Made by a program: the position numbers and the translations under genes. From an uncultured Acidobacteriota bacterium (lineage in GTDB: Bacteria > Acidobacteriota > UBA6911 > CAINFC01), in the NCBI GenBank assembly GCA_903847975.1, contig CAINFC010000216.1:42862-106861 (forward strand): a DNA stretch of 64,000 nt, read 5' to 3'. Of this stretch, positions 16,950 through 25,728 are shown piece by piece. Within the stretch, counting starts at the first letter, position 1. Each line of letters opens with the position of its first letter. A model generated the notes under the pieces. That model saw only the letters and a program-made list of their open reading frames with translations, did no database searches and was not told where the DNA came from.

Positions 16950-18428
16950 TCACGCCATAGATAAGCCTGGTACGCCGGGCGCCAGCTTCGACTTCCAGCG
17001 GGCATAGAGCGCCCGGAATTCAGCCTGGCGCTGCGCGTGGGAAACAACAGGCGGTGGATAATTGCCCCTCTGCCCGGCCGGAATATTTCCGGAAATCAGC
17101 AGGGAAGCATCCACGGCACCCAGCTCCGGGAGGTAGGTGCGGATGTAGTCTCCGCGCGGGTCGTACTTTCCGGCCTGCAAGCAGGGATTGAAGATCCGCA
17201 GAGGCTTGGGGTCCATGCCGCTGGATGCGCTCCACTGCCAGCCTCCGTTATTGGCGGCCAGGTCTCCGTCTGCCAGATGCCGCATGAAATACTTTTCTCC
17301 CCATCGCCAGTCGATGCACAAATCCTTGGTCAGAAACGCGGCCACAATCATGCGGCAGCGGTTGTGCATCCAGCCGGTGGAGTTCAGCTGGCGCATGGCG
17401 GCATCGACCATCGGGAATCCCGTTTCGCCGCGGGTCCAGGCGTGAAAGAGGTCTTCCCGGTTCTCCCACGGGAAGCGGTCCCAGCCGGGCCGGAAGGCGC
17501 CGTCGGCCAGTCCGGGAAAATGCCAGAGGGCATGCTGGTAGAACTCGCGCCAGCAAAGCTCCTGCTGCCAGGTTTGAACCCCTTCGGACGCGCCGGCAGA
17601 GAAGCTCTGCCTCTCCGCGCGGCAGGAGGCCGCCCAGGCGGTGCGGATTCCCAGAACTCCCAGGTGAAAAGCGGCACTGAGTCCGGAGGTGCCGGCCACG
17701 GCCGGAAAATTCCGCTGAGTGTGGTAGGAGGCAATCCGGTTTTCCATGAATTCATGCAGCATTTGCCGGGACGCCGCCTCTCCCGGGGCTGCCGGCAAGT
17801 CTCCCTTCCAGTTCAATCCGGCCTGCCGGCGAATCGACCGGCAGTCGGTTTGCGGATCGAGCATTTCCGGAATTTCCCCTTGGGCGGCTCTCCACTCCGA
17901 AGGGAGAAGGGATTCCAGCCCGCGGGGCTCACCGACGGGCTTCGGCTTGGGCAATCGGATCCACTTTCTCCAGAAGGGGCCAAACACCTGGTAGGCCTGA
18001 CCGCTTCCGGTGTAGAGCTCCTGCGGGGAGTGCAGCAGCTGGTCCCAGAATCGGCACACGCCCGTTCCCGAGGCCCGCAAAACCTGCTCGACTTCCGTGT
18101 CCCTGCGGCGGGAATAGGGCTCCACGTCCTCGTTCCAGAAAACCGAAGCGGCATGAAGGGCTTGGGCCAGCGCGGGAATCCGCTCCTGCGGGGCGCCCCG
18201 CAGCAGAACCAGGCGTCCTCCCGCGTCGCGGTAGCGCCGGGCCAGCTCCGGAAGGCATTCCAGCAGGTAAGCCAGCCGGACGGGGGCCAGGTCTTCCCGC
18301 GCCAGGATTCCGGGGTCCAGGCAGAAAACGCCCACCAGCCTGGGATTCTGCTGGGACGCGGCATACAGACCCAGGTTGTCCGAAAACCGCAGATCGCGGC
18401 GATGCCAAAATAGAATCGTTTGTTTCAT
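16950..18428 (-). CDS. phrB: Deoxyribodipyrimidine photolyase (class I CPD photolyase)
   Basis: 492 residues with the photolyase N-terminal alpha/beta domain (ILFWHRRDLRFSDNLGL) and the C-terminal FAD domain: WQQELCWREFYQHAL, GFPMVDAAMRQL, GWMHNRCRMIVAAFL and DGDLAANNGGWQW. These match class I CPD photolyases, which use FADH and an antenna chromophore to split cyclobutane dimers with blue light. The length is normal for the family. Its presence suggests the organism is exposed to light at least at times. It lies 57 bp upstream of the PilZ-fusion gene on the same strand. Confidence 0.93.
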   Translation of the reverse strand: MKQTILFWHRRDLRFSDNLGLYAASQQNPRLVGVFCLDPGILAREDLAPVRLAYLLECLPELARRYRDAGGRLVLLRGAPQERIPALAQALHAASVFWNEDVEPYSRRRDTEVEQVLRASGTGVCRFWDQLLHSPQELYTGSGQAYQVFGPFWRKWIRLPKPKPVGEPRGLESLLPSEWRAAQGEIPEMLDPQTDCRSIRRQAGLNWKGDLPAAPGEAASRQMLHEFMENRIASYHTQRNFPAVAGTSGLSAAFHLGVLGIRTAWAASCRAERQSFSAGASEGVQTWQQELCWREFYQHALWHFPGLADGAFRPGWDRFPWENREDLFHAWTRGETGFPMVDAAMRQLNSTGWMHNRCRMIVAAFLTKDLCIDWRWGEKYFMRHLADGDLAANNGGWQWSASSGMDPKPLRIFNPCLQAGKYDPRGDYIRTYLPELGAVDASLLISGNIPAGQRGNYPPPVVSHAQRQAEFRALYARWKSKLAPGVPGLSMA

Positions 18429-18530
18429 GTTTCTGCCAAGGTCCGGCGGAAAATCAGCTTGGCGCAGAACCGGTAGCGTCTGTTTCTCCGACCTAATTAT
18501 ACACAGCGGCCGAGAGCTTCTTGCTATATC

Positions 18531-18597
18531 CTTTCCGATCTTCCGGCCTTCCTGTGAAAGGATCGGGATTACAGAAAGAAAGGAAGATCGGGAAGAA
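18531..18597. repeat. REP-like intergenic palindrome, copy C
   Basis: Arms TTCCGGCCTTCCTGTGAAAG and ATTACAGAAAGAAAGGAAG. It is more diverged than the other copies and lies in the divergent gap between the photolyase and GWxTD genes, so a terminator role is unlikely for this copy. Confidence 0.7.
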
Positions 18598-18627
18598 ATG
18601 CGGAAGGGCTGGCGCTTCGCGTCGGTA

Positions 18628-18657
18628 ATGACTTTTTCCCGGCGTATCCTTTATAAT
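18628..18657 (+). promoter_or_regulatory. Promoter for the GWxTD gene
   Basis: ATGACT (18628-18633) and a perfect TATAAT (18652-18657) are 18 bp apart. The -10 box ends 8 bases before the ATG at 18666 and no ribosome binding site is seen, so the message may be leaderless. Confidence 0.45.
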
Positions 18658-18665
18658 TGAGTGTG

Positions 18666-20258
18666 ATGAAGAAGCACTTCCTTTTCTGCCTGCCGGCACT
18701 TCTGTTTTTTCTGGTCCCGCTGCTGGAGGGACAAGCCCCCGGCTCGCGGAAAAAACCGGCGCCGCCCAGGAACCGCTACCAGGAGTGGCTTTCCCGGGAT
18801 GTGGCCTATATCATCACCCCGGAAGAGAAGCAGGTTTTTACCCAGCTGAAAACCGACGACGAGCGGGAGCAGTTTGTAGACCAGTTCTGGCTGAAGCGGG
18901 ATCCGGATCCGATGACCTTCGCCAACGAATACAAGGAGGAGCATTACCGGCGGTTGGCCTATGTGAACACCTATTACGGGTCCGGGATCCCCGGATGGAA
19001 AACGGACCGCGGGCGGATTTACATTCTCTACGGGCCGCCGGCGCAAATCGAGGCCAACGCCTCCGGCAGTTCCTACGAGCGTCCCCGGAGCGAGGGCGGA
19101 GGCCGCACCGCGACCTTTCCTTTTGAGGTCTGGCGCTACCGGCACATCGACGGGATCGGCGACGACGTGACCATCGAGTTCGTGGATAAATCGATGACCG
19201 GGCAATACACTCTGTCCACCGATCCCTCGGAAAAGGATGCCCTGCTGCGGGTACCCGGGCTGGGCAAAACCCTGCTGGAAGAGGCCGGTGTCGCTTCCAA
19301 GACCGATCGTGTTCTGGGTGTAAATCAGCAGGAAACGGTCCTGCAGATGGGGCGGTCCTGGAAAGACCAGTCTTTCGAGCGGATCATCCAGAGCGCCAAC
19401 CTCAACCGCCCCCCCGAGATCCGCTTCAGGGAGCTGCAGCAGTCGGTTCAGGCCCGGGTTTTATACCGCGACATTCCGGTCCGCATTCGCTGGGAGCACA
19501 TCTGGGTGGACGATCAGAGGGTGCTCGTTCCCCTTACCATGGTGGTGCCGTCCTCCGCGCTGGCTTTCCGCATGGAAGGAGATGGCATCACCCGCAGCTC
19601 CTCCGTGCAGTACTATGGAAGAGTCATCAGCGTGACCGGGCGGATCACGCGGGAATTCGAGCAGGAGCTCTCTTTCCACCCCTCGCGGAGCGCCGGCGGA
19701 TTCGTCATTCTGCGGCAGGTTCTGCTGCCACCCGGACGCTATCGCCTGGAGCTGGTCCTGAAGGATCTGGTCTCCAACAAATACGGTTTTGCAGAAACCG
19801 GGATCTCCGTGGTCAACGACCGGCCGGCCCAGGCGAAGATGAGCTCCCTGATCCTGGCTCACCGTATCGAAGTGCTCACCCAGGCGCCGGACGCTCTGGA
19901 TGCCGCCGTCATCGGGGATCTGCGCATCCACCCGGTGACCGAGCCGGTATTCTCGGGAAAGTCGAACCTGGGAGTGTATTTCCAATGCACAGCACCGGAA
20001 TCGTCTCTTTCCTCCTCCCTGCCGATTGAGGTCCAGTACCGGGTGTCGCGCGGGGATCAGGTGGTGGAGGAGGTGATCGACCGCGAGGGAATCACGGTTC
20101 ATCGCCGGGATCCGGGCCGGATGATCGCTTTTGCCTTTCTTTCTCTGGGCAAAATGGCACCGGGAAATTACACCCTTTCCGTTACGCTAAAAATTCCGGA
20201 GAATGAACCCCTGACCGCCGGCAGACCGTTTTCGATCCGAACCGAGGGAGGCCCTTAG
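18666..20258 (+). CDS. Exported GWxTD domain-containing protein
   Basis: 530 residues with a signal peptide (MKKHFLFCLPALLFFLVPLL). The GWxTD domain covers about residues 35-170: RYQEWLSRDVAYIITPEEK, then DQFWLKRDPDP, and GWKTDRGRIYILYGPP, which contains the name-giving GWxTD motif. The C-terminal two thirds are beta-rich and without a recognised domain. The family is common in Acidobacteriota and related phyla and has no established function. The gene stands alone; the next gene downstream has its own leader. Confidence 0.88.
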   Translation: MKKHFLFCLPALLFFLVPLLEGQAPGSRKKPAPPRNRYQEWLSRDVAYIITPEEKQVFTQLKTDDEREQFVDQFWLKRDPDPMTFANEYKEEHYRRLAYVNTYYGSGIPGWKTDRGRIYILYGPPAQIEANASGSSYERPRSEGGGRTATFPFEVWRYRHIDGIGDDVTIEFVDKSMTGQYTLSTDPSEKDALLRVPGLGKTLLEEAGVASKTDRVLGVNQQETVLQMGRSWKDQSFERIIQSANLNRPPEIRFRELQQSVQARVLYRDIPVRIRWEHIWVDDQRVLVPLTMVVPSSALAFRMEGDGITRSSSVQYYGRVISVTGRITREFEQELSFHPSRSAGGFVILRQVLLPPGRYRLELVLKDLVSNKYGFAETGISVVNDRPAQAKMSSLILAHRIEVLTQAPDALDAAVIGDLRIHPVTEPVFSGKSNLGVYFQCTAPESSLSSSLPIEVQYRVSRGDQVVEEVIDREGITVHRRDPGRMIAFAFLSLGKMAPGNYTLSVTLKIPENEPLTAGRPFSIRTEGGP

Positions 20259-20340
20259 ACCGCCTTTTGCCGCAAAGAATTCCGCGGCTAATCTTAGCGG
20301 CGGTAAGGATTTTGTTGTAAAATGTTAAGTACTTTGGGAA

Positions 20341-20407
20341 GGTGAGCCTGTTCAACACTTGAATTCCACAGAGTTTTTCTCCGTGGTTATTCGAGGGACG
20401 GCTCACC
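20341..20407 (+). promoter_or_regulatory. Structured three-stem 5' leader of TonB receptor 1
   Basis: P1 pairs GGTGAGCC (20341-20348) with GGCTCACC (20400-20407). Inside, TTCAA/TTGAA forms a short stem with loop CAC, and CCACAGAG/CTCCGTGG (one G-T pair) forms a second stem with a TTTTT loop. The element ends 30 bases before the ATG, just ahead of the AAGGAG ribosome binding site. The layout fits a cis-regulatory RNA; I do not recognise it as a named riboswitch class. Confidence 0.5.
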
Positions 20408-20437
20408 AGAGGATATTCCGGAAAAGGAGATTAAATT

Positions 20438-23400
20438 ATGCGCAGAGGCTTCCCTGATACTTTTTTTCTTTTTGCTGGATTGTTTCTGCTGGTTTTTCTT
20501 CCGAATTGCGTCTGGGCGGGAGGGGTGCTGACCGGAACGGTGTCCGGTACGGTCATCGACGGCCAGAACAACCAGCCGGTCGGCGATGTGGAGGTGTTTT
20601 TAACCAACAGCCGGACGGGCGCCGCACGGCGCACGCTAACCAGCGAGAAAGGGGAATACGTTTTTTCGCAGGTATACCCGCCGGGGATTTATACCCTCAG
20701 CGCGCAAAAAGCCGGATATCAGACTCTGGAATACGAAAACCTTCAGGTGGCGATCAACGACACCACCACTCCGGTCCCTCCGATTGTCCTGAAAACCACC
20801 CAGGAGGCGGCTGCCGCTCCGGCCGTGCAGGGACGGGCTGCGATCGTGAACCTCACGGATTCCATGCGAAAGATGGATGTGGGGGCTCCGGCGATTACTC
20901 TGCTTCCGATTTCCGGAGTGCGCTCCTTTGACCGCCTGGCCATGCTGGCTCCCGGGGTCTTCGAGGTTCCCGCCGCCGAAGGCACGGGCCCCGGCGTAGG
21001 GCCGGGGGTGGGCACCGCAGGTCAGTTCGCGGTCAACGGGCAGCGGGGGCGCAACAACGGCTTTCTGGTCGACGGCTCCGACAACAACGACCAGGATGTC
21101 GGCGTGCGGCGCCAGGGTTTCGTTACCCTGGTTCCGCAGAGCAGCGACAGCGTCGAGCAGTACCAGATCATCTCCAGCAACGCCTCGGCGGAGTTCGGCC
21201 GCAACTCAGGAGCCGTGGCCAATGCCGTTACCAAATCCGGCGGCAACCAGATTCACGGAAACCTCTATTATTTCCTGACCGACAAGGCTTTGAATGCCAG
21301 GAACTTCTTCGACCAGGAAGGCGGGTTCAATTTCCCCAAATGGCAGGGAGGGCTGTCGAGCTGGGGGGAGGACCCCACCGGGAGGAGCCCTTTCCGGCGG
21401 GATCAGTACGGCGCCACCCTGGGCGGGCCGCTGGTGAAGAACAAGACCTTCTGGTTCGCTTCCTTCGAGCGGCTGCGCATCAAGGACCGGCCCGACCGCC
21501 ATTTTTCCGTTCCCACCATGGACGAGAACACCTTCTGGGGCCTGTCGCCATATTCCTACACCGATTCGAACGGTTTGATGCGCAACGAACTGATCGAATT
21601 CTTTTATTTTAAACTGGGAATGAAAATGAACGGCAATATCGGTCGCACCCTCTGGGATTTCGTTCCCCTGCCCAACAATCCGGCCGGTTCGCTCAGCAAA
21701 AACACCTATACCAAGCGGCTGAACGCCGATGGCCGCGGGACCATTGCCTCCTTCAAGCTCGACCAGCGGTTTGGCGATAACCACACCCTGACCGGCCGCT
21801 ACAATTTTACGGACGATGACTCCCTGATTCCCACCACCGCCGGAGGGCTGGCCTCCTCCGTCAACGCTTCGGTGCGCACCCAGAACCTGTCGCTCTTTTT
21901 CAACAGCCTTTTCGGCTCCAGCCTGACCAACCAGGTCCGGGTTTCCTACGGGCGCACGATGCTCGACTTTCAGGAAGCGGCCGGAAGTCCCTACCTCTTC
22001 GGTTCCTCCGACCTGCAGGAATTCCCGGATCTGGAGGGGGGCAGCATTATTCTCTCATCCACGGCGATCAAAACCGATTTCGGAAAGAAAACCTACGGCC
22101 CGTTCGGATTTACGGGGGCCATCGGCCAGATGATCATCCGGCCTTACAGCTCCATGGGAGTGGATGTCAACAATTTTCCGCAGAAGCGGACCAATAATAC
22201 CTTCCAGTATGCCGATACGGTGAGCGCCAAGGTGGGCTCGCACATCCTGAAAGCGGGCGGCGATGTGCGCCGCAACCAGCAGAACAGCCGGCTGGACCGC
22301 AACATCCGCGCCCTCATGGAATTCAATAACTCCATTACCGATTTCGTTATTCCCTCCGCCGGAAAAACGCAGACCATCACCGAGCCGCTCCTGGGGAGAG
22401 ATCTGGCCACCCTGGGCTTTTCCTCGGTCACCCAGACGCTCAGCCCGGATTTCGACGATAACGGGATTCCGGATTTCGACACCCATATCGGGCTGCGCTT
22501 CAGCGAGTTCAACTTTTTCGCGCAGGACGACTGGAAGCTGGCCCAGAACTTCACACTGAACTTCGGCTTCCGCTACGAAAGGAACACCGCGCCGACCGAA
22601 GTCAACGGTAAAATCGAAAATGCGCTGAAAAATCCCCAAGCGGGCATCCCCACGCAGACATATACCTCTCTGACCTACGATCGCATGATCAGCGCTCTGC
22701 AGGGAGTCATCGGCGGGCGCTCCCAGATCTTCGACACCTACACGCGGGGCTTTGCTCCGCGGATCGGCTTCGCCTGGAACCCATTCTGCGACAGCAAGAC
22801 CACGGTGCGTGCCGGATTCGGAATCTTTTACGACCAGAACCTGACCGCCGTGACCAGCCAGTCCCGCAACGTGTTTCCCCGCCTGATCCCCATCAATTTT
22901 TCCGGCTTCGTCGCCCCCATCGACGGGCTGTATACCAATTCCCCCGACTTCTGGCGCTACACGCCGGATGTCTATAACGTTCCCTATTCCGATATGCTTC
23001 GCGCCGGCACGGTGAATACCATCGGGGTTCCCTCCAAGTATTTCAACCGCTTTATAGGCAGCCTCTCGGGGCTGGGCGGACAGGGCATCGCCTTCACGCT
23101 TCCGGTGCGCAGGATGGAAACCCCGTATGCCGAGCATTTTCATCTGACCTTCGAGCGGGAAATTTTTGCCGATACCATGATTTCCGCCGCCTATGTCGGT
23201 ACGCGCGGGGTTCACCTGCCGCGGCTGCGGATGCCGAACGGCGGATCCATCGGGAAAACCCAGCTGATCGTACCGGATCCCAATGTGGTGGACTACCCGA
23301 CCGGCCGAATCCTGGCGCCGGGCGTTCGGCAGAATACCAACCTGGGGTCCTATACCCAGATCGAGAATTCCGCCTCCTCCAAATTCGACTCTTTGCAGCT

Positions 23401-24103
23401 CTCTTCCTGGAGGCGCTTTGCCAAGGGGCTGCAGTTTTCCGGGGCTTACACCTGGAGCCATTCCCGCGACTACGTGTCGGATGTGTCGGACGGCCTGGGC
23501 TTTTTCATGCTCCCGCAATGGGATGCCAATCTGCGGGCGGAATACGGCGACTCCAGCTTCGATGTGCGGCACCGCGGAGTATTCAGCGCGGTCTGGGACC
23601 TCCCCTGGGGAGGCAAAAATCAGCTGCTCGGCGGCTGGCGGCTGGCCAGCCTGGTCACCCTGCAAAGCGCCCAGCCCTACACGCTGAACACCACTTTTGA
23701 CATGAACGGAGATGGAATTTATACCGATCGCCTGGCCAACGACTTCAACATCACCCGGCTGTCCAAGGGACCGGTTCAGCTGGTGCTCCCCAAAGGAGGG
23801 GTGGATGACGGCTACCCGGGAACCGCCGGGCTGCTGCGCAGTCCGGGCATCGGCAACAATGGACAGGTGGGGCGCAATACCTACCGCGCCCGGGGATTGG
23901 CCAATGTGGACCTCACGGTGTTCAAGTCCTTTTCATTCGGAGAGCAGAGGAATCTGGAGCTGCGCAGCGAGTTTTTCAACCTCTTCAACCACACCCATTT
24001 CGGTATCCCGGTCCGATTGCTGGAATCGCCGGGATTCGGCAACTCCTACAACACCCAGCTCAACGCCCGCCAGATCCAGCTGGGGCTGAAACTGAATTTC
24101 TAG
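20438..24103 (+). CDS. Oar-like TonB-dependent receptor with carboxypeptidase-regulatory domain (1)
   Basis: 1221 residues with AAGGAG before the ATG and a signal peptide ending near CVWAGG. Residues about 30-115 are a carboxypeptidase-regulatory-like (CarboxypepD_reg) beta-sandwich (GTVSGTVIDGQNNQPVG..., SEKGEYVFSQVYPPGIYTL). A plug-like region follows (GQFAVNGQRGRNNGFLVDG, NSGAVANAVTKSGGN), then a long outer-membrane beta-barrel ending in a typical terminal strand with C-terminal Phe (IQLGLKLNF). Such proteins import large glycans or peptides in Acidobacteriota and Myxococcota. No SusD-like partner is adjacent. The structured leader just upstream suggests post-transcriptional control. Confidence 0.9.
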   Translation: MRRGFPDTFFLFAGLFLLVFLPNCVWAGGVLTGTVSGTVIDGQNNQPVGDVEVFLTNSRTGAARRTLTSEKGEYVFSQVYPPGIYTLSAQKAGYQTLEYENLQVAINDTTTPVPPIVLKTTQEAAAAPAVQGRAAIVNLTDSMRKMDVGAPAITLLPISGVRSFDRLAMLAPGVFEVPAAEGTGPGVGPGVGTAGQFAVNGQRGRNNGFLVDGSDNNDQDVGVRRQGFVTLVPQSSDSVEQYQIISSNASAEFGRNSGAVANAVTKSGGNQIHGNLYYFLTDKALNARNFFDQEGGFNFPKWQGGLSSWGEDPTGRSPFRRDQYGATLGGPLVKNKTFWFASFERLRIKDRPDRHFSVPTMDENTFWGLSPYSYTDSNGLMRNELIEFFYFKLGMKMNGNIGRTLWDFVPLPNNPAGSLSKNTYTKRLNADGRGTIASFKLDQRFGDNHTLTGRYNFTDDDSLIPTTAGGLASSVNASVRTQNLSLFFNSLFGSSLTNQVRVSYGRTMLDFQEAAGSPYLFGSSDLQEFPDLEGGSIILSSTAIKTDFGKKTYGPFGFTGAIGQMIIRPYSSMGVDVNNFPQKRTNNTFQYADTVSAKVGSHILKAGGDVRRNQQNSRLDRNIRALMEFNNSITDFVIPSAGKTQTITEPLLGRDLATLGFSSVTQTLSPDFDDNGIPDFDTHIGLRFSEFNFFAQDDWKLAQNFTLNFGFRYERNTAPTEVNGKIENALKNPQAGIPTQTYTSLTYDRMISALQGVIGGRSQIFDTYTRGFAPRIGFAWNPFCDSKTTVRAGFGIFYDQNLTAVTSQSRNVFPRLIPINFSGFVAPIDGLYTNSPDFWRYTPDVYNVPYSDMLRAGTVNTIGVPSKYFNRFIGSLSGLGGQGIAFTLPVRRMETPYAEHFHLTFEREIFADTMISAAYVGTRGVHLPRLRMPNGGSIGKTQLIVPDPNVVDYPTGRILAPGVRQNTNLGSYTQIENSASSKFDSLQLSSWRRFAKGLQFSGAYTWSHSRDYVSDVSDGLGFFMLPQWDANLRAEYGDSSFDVRHRGVFSAVWDLPWGGKNQLLGGWRLASLVTLQSAQPYTLNTTFDMNGDGIYTDRLANDFNITRLSKGPVQLVLPKGGVDDGYPGTAGLLRSPGIGNNGQVGRNTYRARGLANVDLTVFKSFSFGEQRNLELRSEFFNLFNHTHFGIPVRLLESPGFGNSYNTQLNARQIQLGLKLNF

Positions 24104-24113
24104 GCGGCTTCCT

Positions 24114-24152
24114 CCTGGCCGGCCGGAGCGGGCCTCCCGCTCTCCGGCCAGG
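24114..24152 (+). terminator. Strong GC hairpin between TonB receptor 1 and PAP2 genes
   Basis: CCTGGCCGG with GAGCGGG pairs against CCCGCTCT with CCGGCCAGG, leaving a small bulge. It begins 10 bases after the receptor stop and ends 7 bases before the PAP2 ATG, so it may both attenuate read-through and mask the weak AGGGAT ribosome binding site. Confidence 0.6.
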
Positions 24153-24159
24153 GATCGCT

Positions 24160-24897
24160 ATGAAACCGGCGCTCGGATTTCTGCTGCTTTTCCTGAGCCT
24201 CTGGGCGCTGATCGATCCGCTGACCCCCTGGGACCGGCAGGCGGTGGCCTGGACGGCGCAGGTGCGCTCGGCGGAGTGGAACCGTCCCGTGGCCTGGCTG
24301 ACCAACCTGGGCTCGATCAATATTCTCGGGCCGGTGGCCCTACTGGTGGCGGCCGGTTTGTTCTGGCAGGGGAGAAAGATCTGGGCCGCGGCCTTTCTTG
24401 GTACTCTGCTGTGGTATCCGCTGCTCTGGCCCCTGCGCCTGGCTGCGGACCGGCCGACTCCGGAGTACCGCCTGCGGGCTCCCACCGCAGGAATCCTTTA
24501 CACCGCGGAAAGCCACATTGAAAGGGTTCCTTCTCCGCCCGCGCCTGCCGGAAAGGAGGCGCCGCCTGTGTCCTCCTGGAAGGAAAGGATTCTGCTCAGC
24601 CTGAAAGAATCCATGGGGCGGTCCTTTCCCAGCTCCCACGCCGCCGTTTCCGGCTATTTCTACGGCCTCTGGCTGCTCTGGGCATGGATCCGCCGCAGCG
24701 TGATCCCGGCGACAGGTCTGGGCGCTCTGCTGGCGGCGGTCGGCTTTTCGCGGGTTTACATGGCGGTGCACTACCCGACAGACGTGATCGCCGGCTGGAG
24801 CCTGGCGGCCGTGGCCCTGGCTTTTCTTTCCCGGTGGCTCATACGGGAGCGGATCGACTGGATCCTGGCTCATCCCCGCCGCCGCCGTCGCGGCTAG
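24160..24897 (+). CDS. PAP2 family membrane phosphatase
   Basis: 245 residues with about five or six hydrophobic segments. The three PAP2 motifs are present: RLAADRP (motif 1), SFPSSHAA (motif 2) and SRVYMAVHYPTD (motif 3). A polar insert of about 50 residues (about 100-150, TPEYRLRAP to SWKER) separates motifs 1 and 2. The family dephosphorylates undecaprenyl pyrophosphate, phosphatidic acid or similar lipids on the outer face of the membrane. The tail is Arg-rich (HPRRRRRG). The 3' end overlaps a convergent small open frame. Confidence 0.88.
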   Translation: MKPALGFLLLFLSLWALIDPLTPWDRQAVAWTAQVRSAEWNRPVAWLTNLGSINILGPVALLVAAGLFWQGRKIWAAAFLGTLLWYPLLWPLRLAADRPTPEYRLRAPTAGILYTAESHIERVPSPPAPAGKEAPPVSSWKERILLSLKESMGRSFPSSHAAVSGYFYGLWLLWAWIRRSVIPATGLGALLAAVGFSRVYMAVHYPTDVIAGWSLAAVALAFLSRWLIRERIDWILAHPRRRRRG

Positions 24898-25108
24898 CGG
24901 TCTGAATCCGGCGGCGCCGGAAGCCGACGGAAACGAAGAGATTCTGATCCGCCTTTTCCATCTTGTGCAATGCCAGGTCCATCAGCACAGCCCGTTCTTC
25001 CGGGTCCCGGGGCCTTCTTTTTCGATATCGTCCCGCGCCGATCTCTTCCCGGGCCAGCAGGAATTCCACCACCGGAATGGATCGATAGGGTTTACCGGCC
25101 CGGTTCAC
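24839..25108 (-). CDS. Small hypothetical protein downstream of nucleotidyltransferase
   Basis: 89 residues starting at GTG with AAAGGA six bases upstream, overlapping the end of the nucleotidyltransferase gene by 17 bp, which looks like translational coupling. The protein is basic and partly helical (VVEFLLAREEIGAG, RPRDPEERAVLMDLALHKME). The last 20 residues read over the PAP2 gene in antisense and look random, so a shorter functional version or a degraded gene is possible. No family recognised. If real, it could be the partner of the nucleotidyltransferase in a toxin-antitoxin-like pair. Confidence 0.4.
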   Translation of the reverse strand: MNRAGKPYRSIPVVEFLLAREEIGAGRYRKRRPRDPEERAVLMDLALHKMEKADQNLFVSVGFRRRRIQTASRDGGGGDEPGSSRSAPV

Positions 25109-25670
25109 AGGATATCCTTTCCCGCAGGGCCTGCAGTTCCTTGCGTGTGTCGTTTTCCGGAAGTCCGGCTTTCTGCTCCAGATAATTCCAATCCATCTCG
25201 GCCGAGTACCTTCGGATCAGAAGTTCCGTCATTTCGCCGTCAATCTGGGATTCCCAATACTTGTAGGCATTCAACCGGTCAATCACCAGATCCTCTAGGC
25301 CCAGGATCTCGCACCTCAGCCCTCCCTCCAGCTCGACAATTTCCCTCGGCGCATTTTCGCCGGAGAGGCAGCCGGCCGGCGCCTCCACGGCGATATCCAA
25401 TTCCTGGTGAATCCAATAGCGGCCGGCCCGGCGGAATCCCAGATCGGTCAGAACCAAGTCCAAAGCCTGGTGATCGCTGTAAGCCAGATCGATGTCCGAA
25501 GTGAAATAGACTTCCCGGGAGTAATACGACAGGGCAGCTCCGCCAATCAGTACCGGCATGGGTTTTCCCTGCTGTTCGAGGAGAAAACCGACCAGTCCTA
25601 CCATGGTCAGCTGCCGCAGGAGCGGAGAGCGCTCGTCCCGGATTTTCTGTAAAACGGCGGCCTGGTCCAT
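25092..25670 (-). CDS. Nucleotidyltransferase-fold protein (DUF6036/AbiEii-like)
   Basis: 192 residues. LIGGAALSYYSREVY followed by SDIDLAYS gives the GG...DxD pattern of pol-beta-type nucleotidyltransferases, as in AbiEii and DUF6036 proteins. A later acidic residue region (HQELDIAVEAPAG) may supply the third metal ligand, and LGLEDLVIDRLNAYKYWE is a common downstream helix in this group. Known members include AMP- or GMP-transferring toxins of type IV-like systems and enzymes of unknown role. It is 58 bp downstream of the epimerase on the same strand and overlaps a small gene behind it. Confidence 0.7.
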   Translation of the reverse strand: MDQAAVLQKIRDERSPLLRQLTMVGLVGFLLEQQGKPMPVLIGGAALSYYSREVYFTSDIDLAYSDHQALDLVLTDLGFRRAGRYWIHQELDIAVEAPAGCLSGENAPREIVELEGGLRCEILGLEDLVIDRLNAYKYWESQIDGEMTELLIRRYSAEMDWNYLEQKAGLPENDTRKELQALRERISCEPGR

Positions 25671-25728
25671 GGAAAAATCCTAACCGCAATCGGCTTGGGA
25701 TACAAGCCCGGAGGGCCGGCCGCTGTCT

